Positions 9,045-17,101 of a stretch of DNA of 64,000 nucleotides are shown one piece after another (position 1 is the first letter of the stretch; every line of letters begins with the position of its first letter). A program made the position numbers and the translations under genes. The DNA lies in the NCBI RefSeq assembly GCF_001761385.1, contig NZ_CP017476.1, forward strand, positions 1,415,501 to 1,479,500. Reading direction: 5' to 3'. The notes beneath the pieces were generated by a model, which made no database searches, was not told the DNA's origin, and saw only the letters and a list, made by a program, of their open reading frames with translations. Origin of the DNA: Hydrogenophaga crassostreae (lineage in GTDB: Bacteria > Pseudomonadota > Gammaproteobacteria > Burkholderiales > Burkholderiaceae_C).

Positions 9045-9367
9045 TCAGCGCAGGGCCGCCCCAGGCGGAATCAGCCCCCTCGGGGGGCAGCGACCCGAGC
9101 AGCGGCGCAGCGTGGGGGCCATCGATTCAGCGCAGGGCCGCCCCAAGCGGAATCAGCCCCCTCGGGGGGCAGCGACCCGCGCAGCGGCGCAGCGTGGGGG
9201 CCATCGATTCAGCGCAGGGCCGCCCCAAGCGGAATCAGCCCCCTCGGGGGGCAGCGACCCGCGCAGCGGCGCAGCGTGGGGGCCATCGATTCAGCGCAGG
9301 GCCGCCCCAAGCGGAATCAGCCCCCTCGGGGGGCAGCGACCCGCACAGCGGCGGAGCGTGGGGGCCA
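9045..9367. repeat. Four tandem copies of an 82-bp GC-rich repeat
   Basis: Units start at 9045, 9127, 9209 and 9291; spacing is exactly 82 bp and the copies differ at only a few positions. Each unit contains an internal palindrome CCCCCTCGGGGGG followed by CAGCGACCC and ends near GTGGGGGCC. The array fills most of the gap between the AraC gene stop (9375) and the halohydrin dehalogenase-like gene. Since 82 is not a multiple of three and no start or ribosome-binding site fits, I regard it as non-coding. Isolated GC-rich relatives occur at 13640 and 47752. Confidence 0.95.
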
Positions 9368-9374
9368 CATCCCA

Positions 9375-10316
9375 TCAAGCGGCGCCGCGGAACCTCGTGA
9401 GGGATTGCTTGCGAAACTCGGACGGTGTCAAGCCTTTGGATTCAAGGAAACGGCGGTTGAAATTGGCGACGTTGTTGAAGCCCACTTCATAACAAATATG
9501 GGTGATCTGCTGATCGGTGTCCATGAGCAATTGGCAGGCGCGGCTGATGCGCACGCGGTTCACGAAGTCGGTGAAGGTGTTGCCGGTGGCCTTGCGGAAG
9601 AAGCGCGAAAAACGGCTCTCGCTCATGCCAAGTTCAGCGGCCAGCGCTGCGGCAGAGTGGGTTTCGCTCAGGTGGTCTGTGATGCGGGTCACGAGCACAT
9701 GAATCTGATCGATGGAGGCATCACTGCCGTCGCTTTGCAACTGAACACTTGAGAGCAAGCGGTAGTCGGTGCACGCCGCGAGATCGGACATCAGATCAAA
9801 GAAGGCGGTCAGACGGCGCAGGCCCTGGGACTGTTTGATGCGGTGCCAATGGCGCTCGCTGCGCTCACCCATGCCGAAAAACTCCACACCGTGCCGTGCG
9901 CGCTCAAGAAGGGGCAGCAGTTCATTCAGTTCGGCGATATGGGCGGCCGATTGCATCAGCGGTGCGTGCTGAAACTGAATCACCAGATCGCGTAACGCGA
10001 CGCCGCCTTCCGGGGTATCCAGGGAAAGCCAGTTGTGCGGCAGCCTGGGGCCGGTCAGAACCAGATGGCCGGGCTGGAATTGCCCGATCCAGTCGCCAAC
10101 GAAGACCTTGCCCGAGGTTTCGGTGATCAGGTGCAGTTCGTATTCGTCGTGGCAGTGCCACCGGGCCAGTGGCGTGGGGAAACCATGAGAGAGGCAGCGC
10201 ACAAAACCGGTGGTGTCGGGCGCTTCATAGCCGAGATCGGGCGACCGTGCGTAGTCGTGTTCCAGCTCGGGTTTGAGCTGGCGCGGAATGCTGCGGTTTC
10301 GGTCGATCACGGACAT
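9375..10316 (-). CDS. AraC-family transcriptional regulator of the pentitol operon
   Basis: A 313-residue regulator with an N-terminal cupin-type sensing domain (GDWIGQFQPGHLVLTGP, about 75-91) and a C-terminal double helix-turn-helix AraC domain (about 200-305). The latter includes ELGMSESRFSRFFRK and YEVGFNNVANFNRRF, the conserved second-helix signature. It is the last gene of the minus-strand series encoding the ABC importer and the two polyol dehydrogenases, 27 bases after dalD. By analogy with MtlR-type regulators it probably activates the operon in response to its polyol; that is inference. Confidence 0.92.
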   Translation of the reverse strand: MSVIDRNRSIPRQLKPELEHDYARSPDLGYEAPDTTGFVRCLSHGFPTPLARWHCHDEYELHLITETSGKVFVGDWIGQFQPGHLVLTGPRLPHNWLSLDTPEGGVALRDLVIQFQHAPLMQSAAHIAELNELLPLLERARHGVEFFGMGERSERHWHRIKQSQGLRRLTAFFDLMSDLAACTDYRLLSSVQLQSDGSDASIDQIHVLVTRITDHLSETHSAAALAAELGMSESRFSRFFRKATGNTFTDFVNRVRISRACQLLMDTDQQITHICYEVGFNNVANFNRRFLESKGLTPSEFRKQSLTRFRGAA

Positions 10317-10342
10317 ATTTTGCGCTCAGACACCCAGGCCGA

Positions 10343-11761
10343 TCAAGCCTTCTCGGGGTTCACGCCGGTGTGGGCTGTAATGAAGCGCACCACACGCTCG
10401 CTGGCGCGACGCACTGCTTCGACCAGGCGAGGGTCTTCTGCCAGGCCTCCCCACAGCGGTGCATCGGCGCAAAACGCGGCGATCGGGTCGGCTGCTTCGC
10501 ACATGGCGTGGGCCACGGCTGGGTCCATGGCCTGGTCCTGGTAGGTGTAGGGAATCTTCCCGGCATGCCAACGCTTCAGGTAGGCCAGGAACAGGGCTGG
10601 CAACATGGCCACACTTTCGATGCCTTCACCCCGGGCGAGTCGCTGGCGAATGGTCGGCGCGATGAAGCCGGGCATTTTGCTGAAACCGTCCATCGCCACC
10701 CGCTGGTTGGTGTCTTGAATCGCCGGGTTGGCAAACCTGTCGAGCACCACATCGCGGTATTTCGGCAAATTGAGCGGGCAGGGGGCCTCGGGGGTATCGA
10801 GAACGGGGATCACGTCGTCGGTCACGTAGTCGTAGGCCAGGCGGCGAATCACGGGGTTCTGTGTGCCTTCGTGGATGTAGAGGTAGTTGATCAGCGTGCC
10901 TGCCCAGGCGATGCACGAGTGGGTGGCATTGAGCAGGCGTATCTTGGCCTCTTCGTAAGCGTCAACCGACTTCACCATCTCAACACCCACTGTTTCCCAC
11001 GCCGGGTGACCCGCAATAAAGCGGTCTTCGATCACCCACTGGATAAAGCTCTCGCCCATCAGCGCAGCAGGGTCGTCCACGCCGGTGGCTGCTAGAACGC
11101 GCTCACGCACGTCGGGCGTCGGGCGTGGCGTGATGCGGTCAACCATGGCGTTGGGGTTGGTGGTGTTGGTTTGTACCCATGCCAGCAGTTCGGCGTCGCC
11201 GATCAACTCAAGGAACTGCAACAGGCCGCCTCGTGAACGCTCGCCGTTGTGGCGCAGGTTGTCGCAGTTGAGCAGCGTGACAGGCCCTGCGTTGGCCGCG
11301 CGCCGCGCGCGCAGGATGGCGGTCAGCGCGCCGTAGATGGTTGTGCCCGGCTGGCCAGCACGGACCGCGTCCAGGTCGCTGCGGAGGTCGGCGAAGGTAT
11401 CGAGGTCGAGCCGGTTCTTCGCGTCGAGGTAGTAGCCGGCCTCGGTGACGGTGAATGAAATGATTTTGGTTTCGGCTTTCGATCCCTGTGCGATCAGGCC
11501 GCTCAAATCGGGTGTGTAGCTGATCACCTGGCTGATCGAGGTGATGCGCTCATAGTGATGCTCGCCGGCTGGCGAAATGGTCTCCAGCGTATAGGCACCA
11601 CCCGCGGCCTGCAAGGCGGCGATGGTGTCGGCCATGTCGGGCCGGATGTTGCCACCGGCAAGGGTCCAGCTGCGGTCACCGGTTTTCTGCAGTTCGTGGA
11701 GGTAAACAGCCTGGTGAGCCCGATGGAACGAGCCCAGGCCCAGGTGAAGCATGACATTCAT
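10343..11761 (-). CDS. dalD: D-arabinitol 4-dehydrogenase (polyol long-chain dehydrogenase)
   Basis: NAD-dependent oxidation of D-arabinitol to D-xylulose is the expected reaction. The protein has the family start LHLGLGSFHRAHQA, a Rossmann N-domain, LLNCDNLRHNGER, and the catalytic KIRLLNATH (KxxxxNxxH) motif near residue 280. Long stretches (MVDRITPRP, IQDTNQRVA, GFSKMP) match what I recall of Klebsiella DalD better than mannitol 2-dehydrogenase. ATG 11761 is preferred to 11782 because it avoids overlap with the SDR gene and starts at the conserved segment. Close relatives act on mannitol, so specificity needs an assay. Confidence 0.85.
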   Translation of the reverse strand: MNVMLHLGLGSFHRAHQAVYLHELQKTGDRSWTLAGGNIRPDMADTIAALQAAGGAYTLETISPAGEHHYERITSISQVISYTPDLSGLIAQGSKAETKIISFTVTEAGYYLDAKNRLDLDTFADLRSDLDAVRAGQPGTTIYGALTAILRARRAANAGPVTLLNCDNLRHNGERSRGGLLQFLELIGDAELLAWVQTNTTNPNAMVDRITPRPTPDVRERVLAATGVDDPAALMGESFIQWVIEDRFIAGHPAWETVGVEMVKSVDAYEEAKIRLLNATHSCIAWAGTLINYLYIHEGTQNPVIRRLAYDYVTDDVIPVLDTPEAPCPLNLPKYRDVVLDRFANPAIQDTNQRVAMDGFSKMPGFIAPTIRQRLARGEGIESVAMLPALFLAYLKRWHAGKIPYTYQDQAMDPAVAHAMCEAADPIAAFCADAPLWGGLAEDPRLVEAVRRASERVVRFITAHTGVNPEKA

Positions 11762-11771
11762 GGAGAAGCAC

Positions 11772-12500
11772 TCACAGATCAAAGTTGGTGGGCATCATCA
11801 CGACATCACGGATGGTCATTCCGCGCGGCCGGGTGAGCATGAAGAGAACAACCTCGGCGATTTCGCTCGCTTCGACAAGGCTGCCCGAGGCCTTGGCCTC
11901 TTCGAGTTTTTCTGCGGGCCAGTCGGCCAGCAGCGAGGTGATGACAGGGCCTGGAGAGATCGCACCGATGCGGATGCCGTGCTTGAACACCTGGCGGCGC
12001 ACCGTTTGCACGAAGCAGTCGATGGCCCATTTGGATGACGCGTACACCGGCTCCCAGGGCGTGGGGAAATGGGCAGCAAGTGAGCTGGTGACGATGATGT
12101 CGCCGGTCTTGCGTTCGGTCATGTGCAGCAAGACATCGCGCACGTTTTTCATCACCACGTTGATGTTCAGGTTGAGCATGCGGTCAATGGCATCGTGCTG
12201 CGCATCGATCAGGTCGCCGCCCACATACAAGCCGGCATTGGCGTGAAAAACATCGAGCTGTCCGGCGCGCGCAAGTACTTCGGGCATCAGTGATGCGCAT
12301 TGCCGGGGATCCAGCAAATCGAGCACAAGCGGGATGGCATGCTCGCCCAGCGCAGCGCATGTGCAGGCCAATGCCTTTTCGTCCCGGTCGATCAAAACCA
12401 CCCGGGCGCCGGCAGCCAGCAGGGCCTCGGTGCTGGCCCGACCTATGCCCGAAGCCGCGCCCGTAACGGCTGCGACCTTGCCTTGCAGCGGAGGTGTCAT
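11772..12500 (-). CDS. rbtD: Ribitol 2-dehydrogenase-like SDR
   Basis: Classical SDR of about 242 residues with TGAASGIG near the N-terminus, FHANAGLYVGGD and the active site YASSK. Segments such as WEPVYASSKWA, RRQVFKHGIRIGA and the ending RDVVMMPTNFDL follow the pattern of Klebsiella ribitol dehydrogenase, which oxidises ribitol to D-ribulose with NAD. ATG 12500 (MTPPLQGK) is preferred; the upstream ATG at 12539 would overlap the ATPase gene by 14 bases. The position between the importer ATPase and the arabinitol dehydrogenase supports a pentitol role. Sorbitol dehydrogenase is the main alternative for this operon type. Confidence 0.83.
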   Translation of the reverse strand: MTPPLQGKVAAVTGAASGIGRASTEALLAAGARVVLIDRDEKALACTCAALGEHAIPLVLDLLDPRQCASLMPEVLARAGQLDVFHANAGLYVGGDLIDAQHDAIDRMLNLNINVVMKNVRDVLLHMTERKTGDIIVTSSLAAHFPTPWEPVYASSKWAIDCFVQTVRRQVFKHGIRIGAISPGPVITSLLADWPAEKLEEAKASGSLVEASEIAEVVLFMLTRPRGMTIRDVVMMPTNFDL

Positions 12501-12525
12501 GGTTCTGGTTCTCTGCTGTACTGAT

Positions 12526-13572
12526 TCAGGCGGCTGCACTGGCTTTGACCACGCGGCCTTTGCTGTCGAACCAGTGAGCCTGATCCAGCGCCAGGTCTGC
12601 GCTCACGGTGTCACCCATGTGCAGCGGGGTGCGCTCGCTTTGGCGGGCCACCAACTGGGCACCTTCGTTCGTTGTGATGTAGACCAAGGTCTCGGCGCCG
12701 AGGGCTTCAACCACGTCGACCTTGCCTTGTACCTTGGCGCTGGCGTCGGAGCCCAGCACCACACATTCCGGCCGCAAACCGATGGAGCCTTCTTTGGCGG
12801 CCGACGGCGCCAGTGCCTTGATGGCGGCAGACCACTGCTTGTAAGGCAGGATGTTCATTTGTGGGGTACCGATGAACTGCGCCACGAACTGGTTGGCCGG
12901 GTTGTCATAGAGCTCCAGCGGCGTGCCCACCTGTTCGATCAGGCCGTCACGCAGCACCACCACGCGGTCGGCCAGCGTCATGGCTTCGACCTGATCGTGG
13001 GTGACATAGATGGTGGTGGCGCCCAGGTCGCGGTGCAATTTGGCGATCTCGATGCGGGTCTGACCACGCAGGGCCGCATCGAGGTTGGACAAGGGCTCGT
13101 CGAACAGAAACACCTTGGGTGCGCGCACGATGGCGCGGCCAATGGCCACACGCTGGCGCTGACCACCGGAGAGTTCTTTTGGGGTGCGCTCAAGGTATTT
13201 GGTGAGGTCGAGGATGTCGGCAGCCTTCTTCACCTTTTCGTCGATCTCGGCCTTGGGCGCACCGGCGAGCTTGAGCGCAAAGCTCATGTTCTCGGCCACG
13301 CTCATGTGGGGATACAGCGCGTAGCTCTGGAACACCATGGCCAGATCGCGCTTGGAGGAGGGCAGGTGCGTGATGTCGCGCCCCTCCAGCGAAAGGGTGC
13401 CACCGTCGATGTGTTCCAGGCCCGCGATCAGGCGCAACAAGGTCGACTTGCCGCAGCCCGATGGCCCCACAAAAACGATGAACTCGCCCGGTTTGATTTC
13501 CAGATCGATGCCTTTGATGGCGCGGTGGTCACCGAAGAATTTTTCGATGCCTTGGAGTTGCAAATAAGCCAT
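12526..13572 (-). CDS. Polyol/sugar ABC importer ATP-binding protein (MalK/UgpC type)
   Basis: A 348-residue ATPase of a CUT1-type carbohydrate importer. Walker A GPSGCGKST is near residue 36, the signature LSGGQRQRVAIGRAI near 134, Walker B VFLFDEPLSNLD near 155 and the switch His in YVTHDQVEAM. It also has the C-terminal regulatory OB region (about 240-340) typical of MalK-type subunits. It is the fourth gene of the operon after the binding protein and two permeases, and most resembles MtlK/SmoK ATPases of mannitol/sorbitol importers. Confidence 0.94.
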   Translation of the reverse strand: MAYLQLQGIEKFFGDHRAIKGIDLEIKPGEFIVFVGPSGCGKSTLLRLIAGLEHIDGGTLSLEGRDITHLPSSKRDLAMVFQSYALYPHMSVAENMSFALKLAGAPKAEIDEKVKKAADILDLTKYLERTPKELSGGQRQRVAIGRAIVRAPKVFLFDEPLSNLDAALRGQTRIEIAKLHRDLGATTIYVTHDQVEAMTLADRVVVLRDGLIEQVGTPLELYDNPANQFVAQFIGTPQMNILPYKQWSAAIKALAPSAAKEGSIGLRPECVVLGSDASAKVQGKVDVVEALGAETLVYITTNEGAQLVARQSERTPLHMGDTVSADLALDQAHWFDSKGRVVKASAAA

Positions 13573-13639
13573 GGTGTTGTCCCAGAATGGTTTTGTTTAG
13601 CGTTACGCCGCAACAGCAGCGAGGTCTGATTCGAGGCTG

Positions 13640-13712
13640 CCGTGGAACCGGCTTTGCCGGGCCACCAGCAGCGCCCCCTGGGGGGTAGCGCCGAAGGCGA
13701 TGCGGGGGGCTG
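13640..13712 (+). repeat. Isolated GC-rich intergenic repeat (family member)
   Basis: Between the ATPase and permease genes lies an element with GGAACCGGCTTTGCCGGGCC, then CCAGCAGCGCCCCCTGGGGGG and TAGCGC. The same element occurs in reverse orientation at 47752-47835 after ettA. The CCCCCTGGGGGG palindrome and flanking inverted segments would fold into a hairpin in RNA from either strand. Its end directly abuts the permease stop codon. Confidence 0.7.
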
Positions 13713-14543
13713 TCACTTGACGGCTCCGAAGGTCAGGCCCTGCACCAGTTGCTTCTGGCTGAACCAGCCGAAGACCACGATGGGCGCAATGGCCATGAAC
13801 GAAGCGGCCGACAGCTTGGCCCAGAACAGGCCTTCAGGGCTGGAGTAGCCGGCGATCAGGGTGGCCAGCGTGCCGCCGTTGGCGGCGGTCAGGTTCAGAC
13901 TCCAGAAGGCTTCGTTCCAGCTCAGCACCAGACACAGCAAGCCCGTGGAGGCCAGGCTGCCCATCGCCAATGGCAGCAACACCAGGCGGGCTTCCTGCCA
14001 GAGCGTGGCGCCGTCCATGCGCGCGGCTTCCAGAATTTCACGGGGAATTTCCTTGAACTGCGAGTACAGCATCCAGACCATGATGGGCAGGTTGGAGAGC
14101 GTGAACACGATGATCAGCGCAATGGGGTTGTCCAGCAGATGGCTCTTCTGGGCCAGTACGTAGACGGGGACCAGCGCGCCCACGGCGGGCATCATCTTGG
14201 TCGAAAGCATCCACATCAGGATGTCTTTGTCGTGTTTGCCTTTGAAGAAGGCCATGGCGTAGGCTGCGGGGGCGGCAATCATCAAACCGAAGATGGTGGA
14301 GAGCACACTGGTGATCACCGAGTTCTTGGCGTATTGCAGGTAGTCGCTGCGCTCGTTGACCTCGTGGAAGTTTTCCAGCGTGGGGCTGAAGAACAGCTCG
14401 GGCGGTACCGCGATGGCTTGCAGCTCGGTCTTGAACGCGGTCAGCATGAGCCAGCCGAGCGGAAAGAACAGCAGGAGCGCGACGCCCCAGGCGGCCACGG
14501 AGCGAACGGCGTAGGCCGGGGTGTAGGTAGATTGGCGTGCCAT
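13713..14543 (-). CDS. Polyol ABC importer permease (second, MtlG/SmoG type)
   Basis: A 276-residue inner-membrane permease of the MalFG family with six predicted membrane segments, starting at about 17-37. The EAA loop reads EAARMDGATLWQEARLVLLPLA (around 190-210), the contact point for the ATPase. It starts 9 bases after the other permease, with AAGGAC as a plausible ribosome-binding site. Together with the binding protein, the partner permease and the ATPase it forms an importer, here probably for pentitols given the two dehydrogenases encoded downstream. Confidence 0.93.
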   Translation of the reverse strand: MARQSTYTPAYAVRSVAAWGVALLLFFPLGWLMLTAFKTELQAIAVPPELFFSPTLENFHEVNERSDYLQYAKNSVITSVLSTIFGLMIAAPAAYAMAFFKGKHDKDILMWMLSTKMMPAVGALVPVYVLAQKSHLLDNPIALIIVFTLSNLPIMVWMLYSQFKEIPREILEAARMDGATLWQEARLVLLPLAMGSLASTGLLCLVLSWNEAFWSLNLTAANGGTLATLIAGYSSPEGLFWAKLSAASFMAIAPIVVFGWFSQKQLVQGLTFGAVK

Positions 14544-14552
14544 GGGGTGTCC

Positions 14553-15413
14553 TTATTTGTCCAGGTTCTTGCCAACCATGCGGATCATGAAAATCCCCAC
14601 GATGTTGGCCAGCACGACGGCAAACAGCGCGCCGGCGGATGCCACACCTGCGTCAAAGTTCAGCAGGGCTTGCTTGAAGATCAGGTAGGCCACATTGGTG
14701 CTCGCGTCGCCCGGGCCACCGCCGGTGGTGGTGTAGATCTCGGCAAACACACTGAGCAGGAAGATGAGCTCGATCATCACGACCACGGCCACCGAGCGGC
14801 CTAGGTGCGGGATGTAGAGGTAGCGGAACTGCTGGAAGAAATTGGCGCCGTCCATGCGTGAGGCTTCGAGCTGTTCGCGGTCCATGCTTTGCAGCGAGGT
14901 CATGAAGATCAGTGTGGCGAATGGCAGCCATTGCCAGGACACCATGAGGATCACGGAGAACAGCGGCACCTCGGTGAGCCAGTCAATCGGGGTGGCGCCG
15001 AAGAAGATCCAGACCTGAGCAAACACCCCGTAGATGGGGTTCATCATCATGTTCTTCCACAGCAATGCATTGACCGTGGGCATGACGAAGAAGGGGGAGA
15101 TGAGCAGGATGCGCACCAGGCCACGACCGGCCAGAGGTTCGTTGACCAGCAAGGCGATGAGCACACCGAACACCACGGTGATGCCGATCACGCTGCCCAG
15201 CAGCATCAAGGTGTTCATGATGGCCGCCCCGAACGACGGGTCGGTCATGAAGTATTCGTAGTTCTCCAGGCCAATGAAGTCGGACTGGTCCGGCTGCAGC
15301 AGGTTGAACTGGATGAGGGAGAAATAGATGGTCATCACCAGCGGCACGATCATCCAGAGGAAGAGCGTGCTGACGGCTGGTGCCATCAGAAGGCGGGGAA
15401 GCGTGCGTTTCAT
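14553..15413 (-). CDS. Polyol ABC importer permease (first, MtlF/SmoF type)
   Basis: A 286-residue MalF-type permease with an N-terminal signal-anchor helix (about 9-29), five further membrane segments and the EAA motif EASRMDGANFFQQFRYLYIP near 180-200. It lies between the substrate-binding protein gene, separated by a hairpin, and the second permease, in the order typical for CUT1 importers. Length and motif spacing are normal. Confidence 0.93.
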   Translation of the reverse strand: MKRTLPRLLMAPAVSTLFLWMIVPLVMTIYFSLIQFNLLQPDQSDFIGLENYEYFMTDPSFGAAIMNTLMLLGSVIGITVVFGVLIALLVNEPLAGRGLVRILLISPFFVMPTVNALLWKNMMMNPIYGVFAQVWIFFGATPIDWLTEVPLFSVILMVSWQWLPFATLIFMTSLQSMDREQLEASRMDGANFFQQFRYLYIPHLGRSVAVVVMIELIFLLSVFAEIYTTTGGGPGDASTNVAYLIFKQALLNFDAGVASAGALFAVVLANIVGIFMIRMVGKNLDK

Positions 15414-15497
15414 GGCGGTGCACCCAAGGTAAGTGAAATCAGGCGCGTGAATTCATGCGCGCAGGGTGTGCAGACTCGATGCCTGCAGGAGGGAAAA

Positions 15498-15521
15498 GGG
15501 CCAGCACCACTGTGCTGGCCC
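15498..15521 (-). terminator. Hairpin between binding-protein and permease genes
   Basis: A perfect 10-bp stem, GGGCCAGCAC (15498-15507) with GTGCTGGCCC (15512-15521) and a 4-base loop. In the minus-strand transcript it is followed by a short U run (four). It sits 25 bases after the binding-protein stop. Such a partial terminator would lower permease expression relative to the binding protein and protect the upstream mRNA. Confidence 0.75.
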
Positions 15522-15545
15522 CGAGCAAAGGGGCCAGTTGCCCGA

Positions 15546-16856
15546 TCACTTGTAGTAGCCGGCCTTTTTCATCTGGCGCTCTGCGGCGACCTGGCTGGCC
15601 TTCAGGGCGGCGTCAATCGACTTCTGGCCTGCCAATGCAGCGCTCATCTGTTGACCCACGGTGGTGCCGATGGCCTGAAACTCAGGGATGGCAGCGAATT
15701 GCACGCCAACATATGGGCTCTTGGGCAAGGTGGAATCGTTCGGGTTGGCCGAATCGATGGCCATCTTCTCGGCCGGTGCGAAGCGGGCAGCTTTCACGAA
15801 CTCGGGGTTGGCGTAGGTGCTCTTGCGGGTACCGGTGGGAACGGTGGCCCAGCCATTGGTCTTGCCGACCAGCTCGATGTACTCCTTGGAGGTCGCCCAG
15901 GTGATGAACTTCTGTGCTGCGTCCACTTTCTTGGAGCCCGATGGCACAGCCAATGCCCATGCCCACAACCAGTTGGCGCCTTTTGGCGTCACGGCGGTCG
16001 GTGCTTGAGCGAAAGCCATCTGGTCAGCCACTTTGGATTGCTTGGGATCGCTCACGAAAGAAGCTGCGATGGTGGCGTCCACCCACATGCCGCACTTGCC
16101 GGAGTTGGTCAGCGCCAGGATTTCGTTGAAGCTGTTGGCAGCGGAACCGGGAGGGCCGTATTTGGTGAGCAGGTCAACGTAGAACGTGACGGCATCTTTC
16201 CAGGGCTTGCTTTCCAGCTGTGGTTGCCACTTCATGTCGAACCACTGGCCACCGAAGGTGTTGACCATGGTCGAGATCAGGGCCATGTTGTCGCCCCAGC
16301 CTGGCTTGCCGCGCAAGCAGATGCCGTACACGCCGCTTTTCGGGTCGTGCATCTTGGCAGCCAGGTCTCTGATCTGGATCCAGGTAGGGCGTTCGGGAAC
16401 GGTCACTCCAGCCTTGTCGGCCAGGTCTTTGCGGTACATGAGCATGGAGCTCTCGCCATAGAAGGGAGCGGCGAAGAGCTTGCCGTCAACGGACAGGCCA
16501 TCGCGCATGGCGGGCAAGAGGTCATCGGCGTCATAGGCCGCGTCGGTCTTGAGCTCTTGCAGCCAGCCCTTTTTGCCCCAGATCGGGGTTTCGTACATGC
16601 CGATGGTCATCACGTCGAACTGCCCGCCTTTGGTGGCGATGTCGGTGGTGACGCGCTGGCGCAACACGCCTTCCTCGAGTGTGACCCACTTGAGTTTGAT
16701 GTCCGGGTTGGCTTTCTCGAAGTTGCCGCTGAGTTTTTGCATCTCGATCATGTGGCCGTTGTTCACGGTGGCGATGACGAGCTCGGTGCCGGCGGCGTGG
16801 GCCAGGCCTGCGCTCATGAGCGCTGCGGTCAGGGCGGAAGCAATGCGAAATTTCAT
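15546..16856 (-). CDS. Polyol ABC importer substrate-binding protein (MtlE/SmoE type)
   Basis: Periplasmic binding protein of about 436 residues with a clear Sec signal peptide ending in AHA-A near residue 21. ATG 16856 is chosen because AAGGAGAC lies a few bases before it; an upstream in-frame start at 16925 would put 23 polar residues before the signal. The body follows family-1 sugar-binding proteins of the mannitol/sorbitol type (DVMTIGMYETPIWGKKGWL, near 85-105, and WLWAWALAVPSG). It is the first gene of the pentitol operon. Confidence 0.93.
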   Translation of the reverse strand: MKFRIASALTAALMSAGLAHAAGTELVIATVNNGHMIEMQKLSGNFEKANPDIKLKWVTLEEGVLRQRVTTDIATKGGQFDVMTIGMYETPIWGKKGWLQELKTDAAYDADDLLPAMRDGLSVDGKLFAAPFYGESSMLMYRKDLADKAGVTVPERPTWIQIRDLAAKMHDPKSGVYGICLRGKPGWGDNMALISTMVNTFGGQWFDMKWQPQLESKPWKDAVTFYVDLLTKYGPPGSAANSFNEILALTNSGKCGMWVDATIAASFVSDPKQSKVADQMAFAQAPTAVTPKGANWLWAWALAVPSGSKKVDAAQKFITWATSKEYIELVGKTNGWATVPTGTRKSTYANPEFVKAARFAPAEKMAIDSANPNDSTLPKSPYVGVQFAAIPEFQAIGTTVGQQMSAALAGQKSIDAALKASQVAAERQMKKAGYYK

Positions 16857-17101
16857 TGAAGTCTCCTTGTGGTGGATCGGTCGGTTGCCAACGGTTGTTG
16901 AAGAACCGTGCAGTAATTCTCGCAATTGCTCTTGGCGGGGTTTGTACGCCTTTGGGCATGACTTGTACTTTATTGCGCAGATGGCTAAGGATTAACCCTA
17001 GTTTTTGACGCAAAGTTTGGGTTTTTGCGACGGTTGCAGTTTGTTGCCTTGTTTTTTGCCCGGTGACGGCACATGGAAGGGCTTGCCATAGGATGCTGTT
17101 C

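Noticed and set aside
9045..9367. CRISPR array
   Set aside because: Units abut at 82 bp with no unique spacers between them, and no cas genes are nearby.
8601..9752. Long plus-strand frames reading through the 82-bp repeats as a repetitive protein
   Set aside because: 82 is not a multiple of three, so each copy is read in a different frame; there is no ribosome-binding site, and the frames run antisense into the flanking genes.
10343..11761. Mannitol 2-dehydrogenase as primary call
   Set aside because: Possible by family, but the IQDTNQRVA, MVDRITPRP and N-terminal segments fit D-arabinitol 4-dehydrogenase better, and the companion SDR resembles ribitol dehydrogenase.
14889..16859. 656-codon plus-strand frame, and similar long antisense frames at 20936-22399, 24537-26084, 32273-34426 and 34559-36805
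   Set aside because: Each lies opposite a well supported gene, is rich in His/Gln/Arg/Gly as expected from GC-rich antisense reading, and shows no domain.
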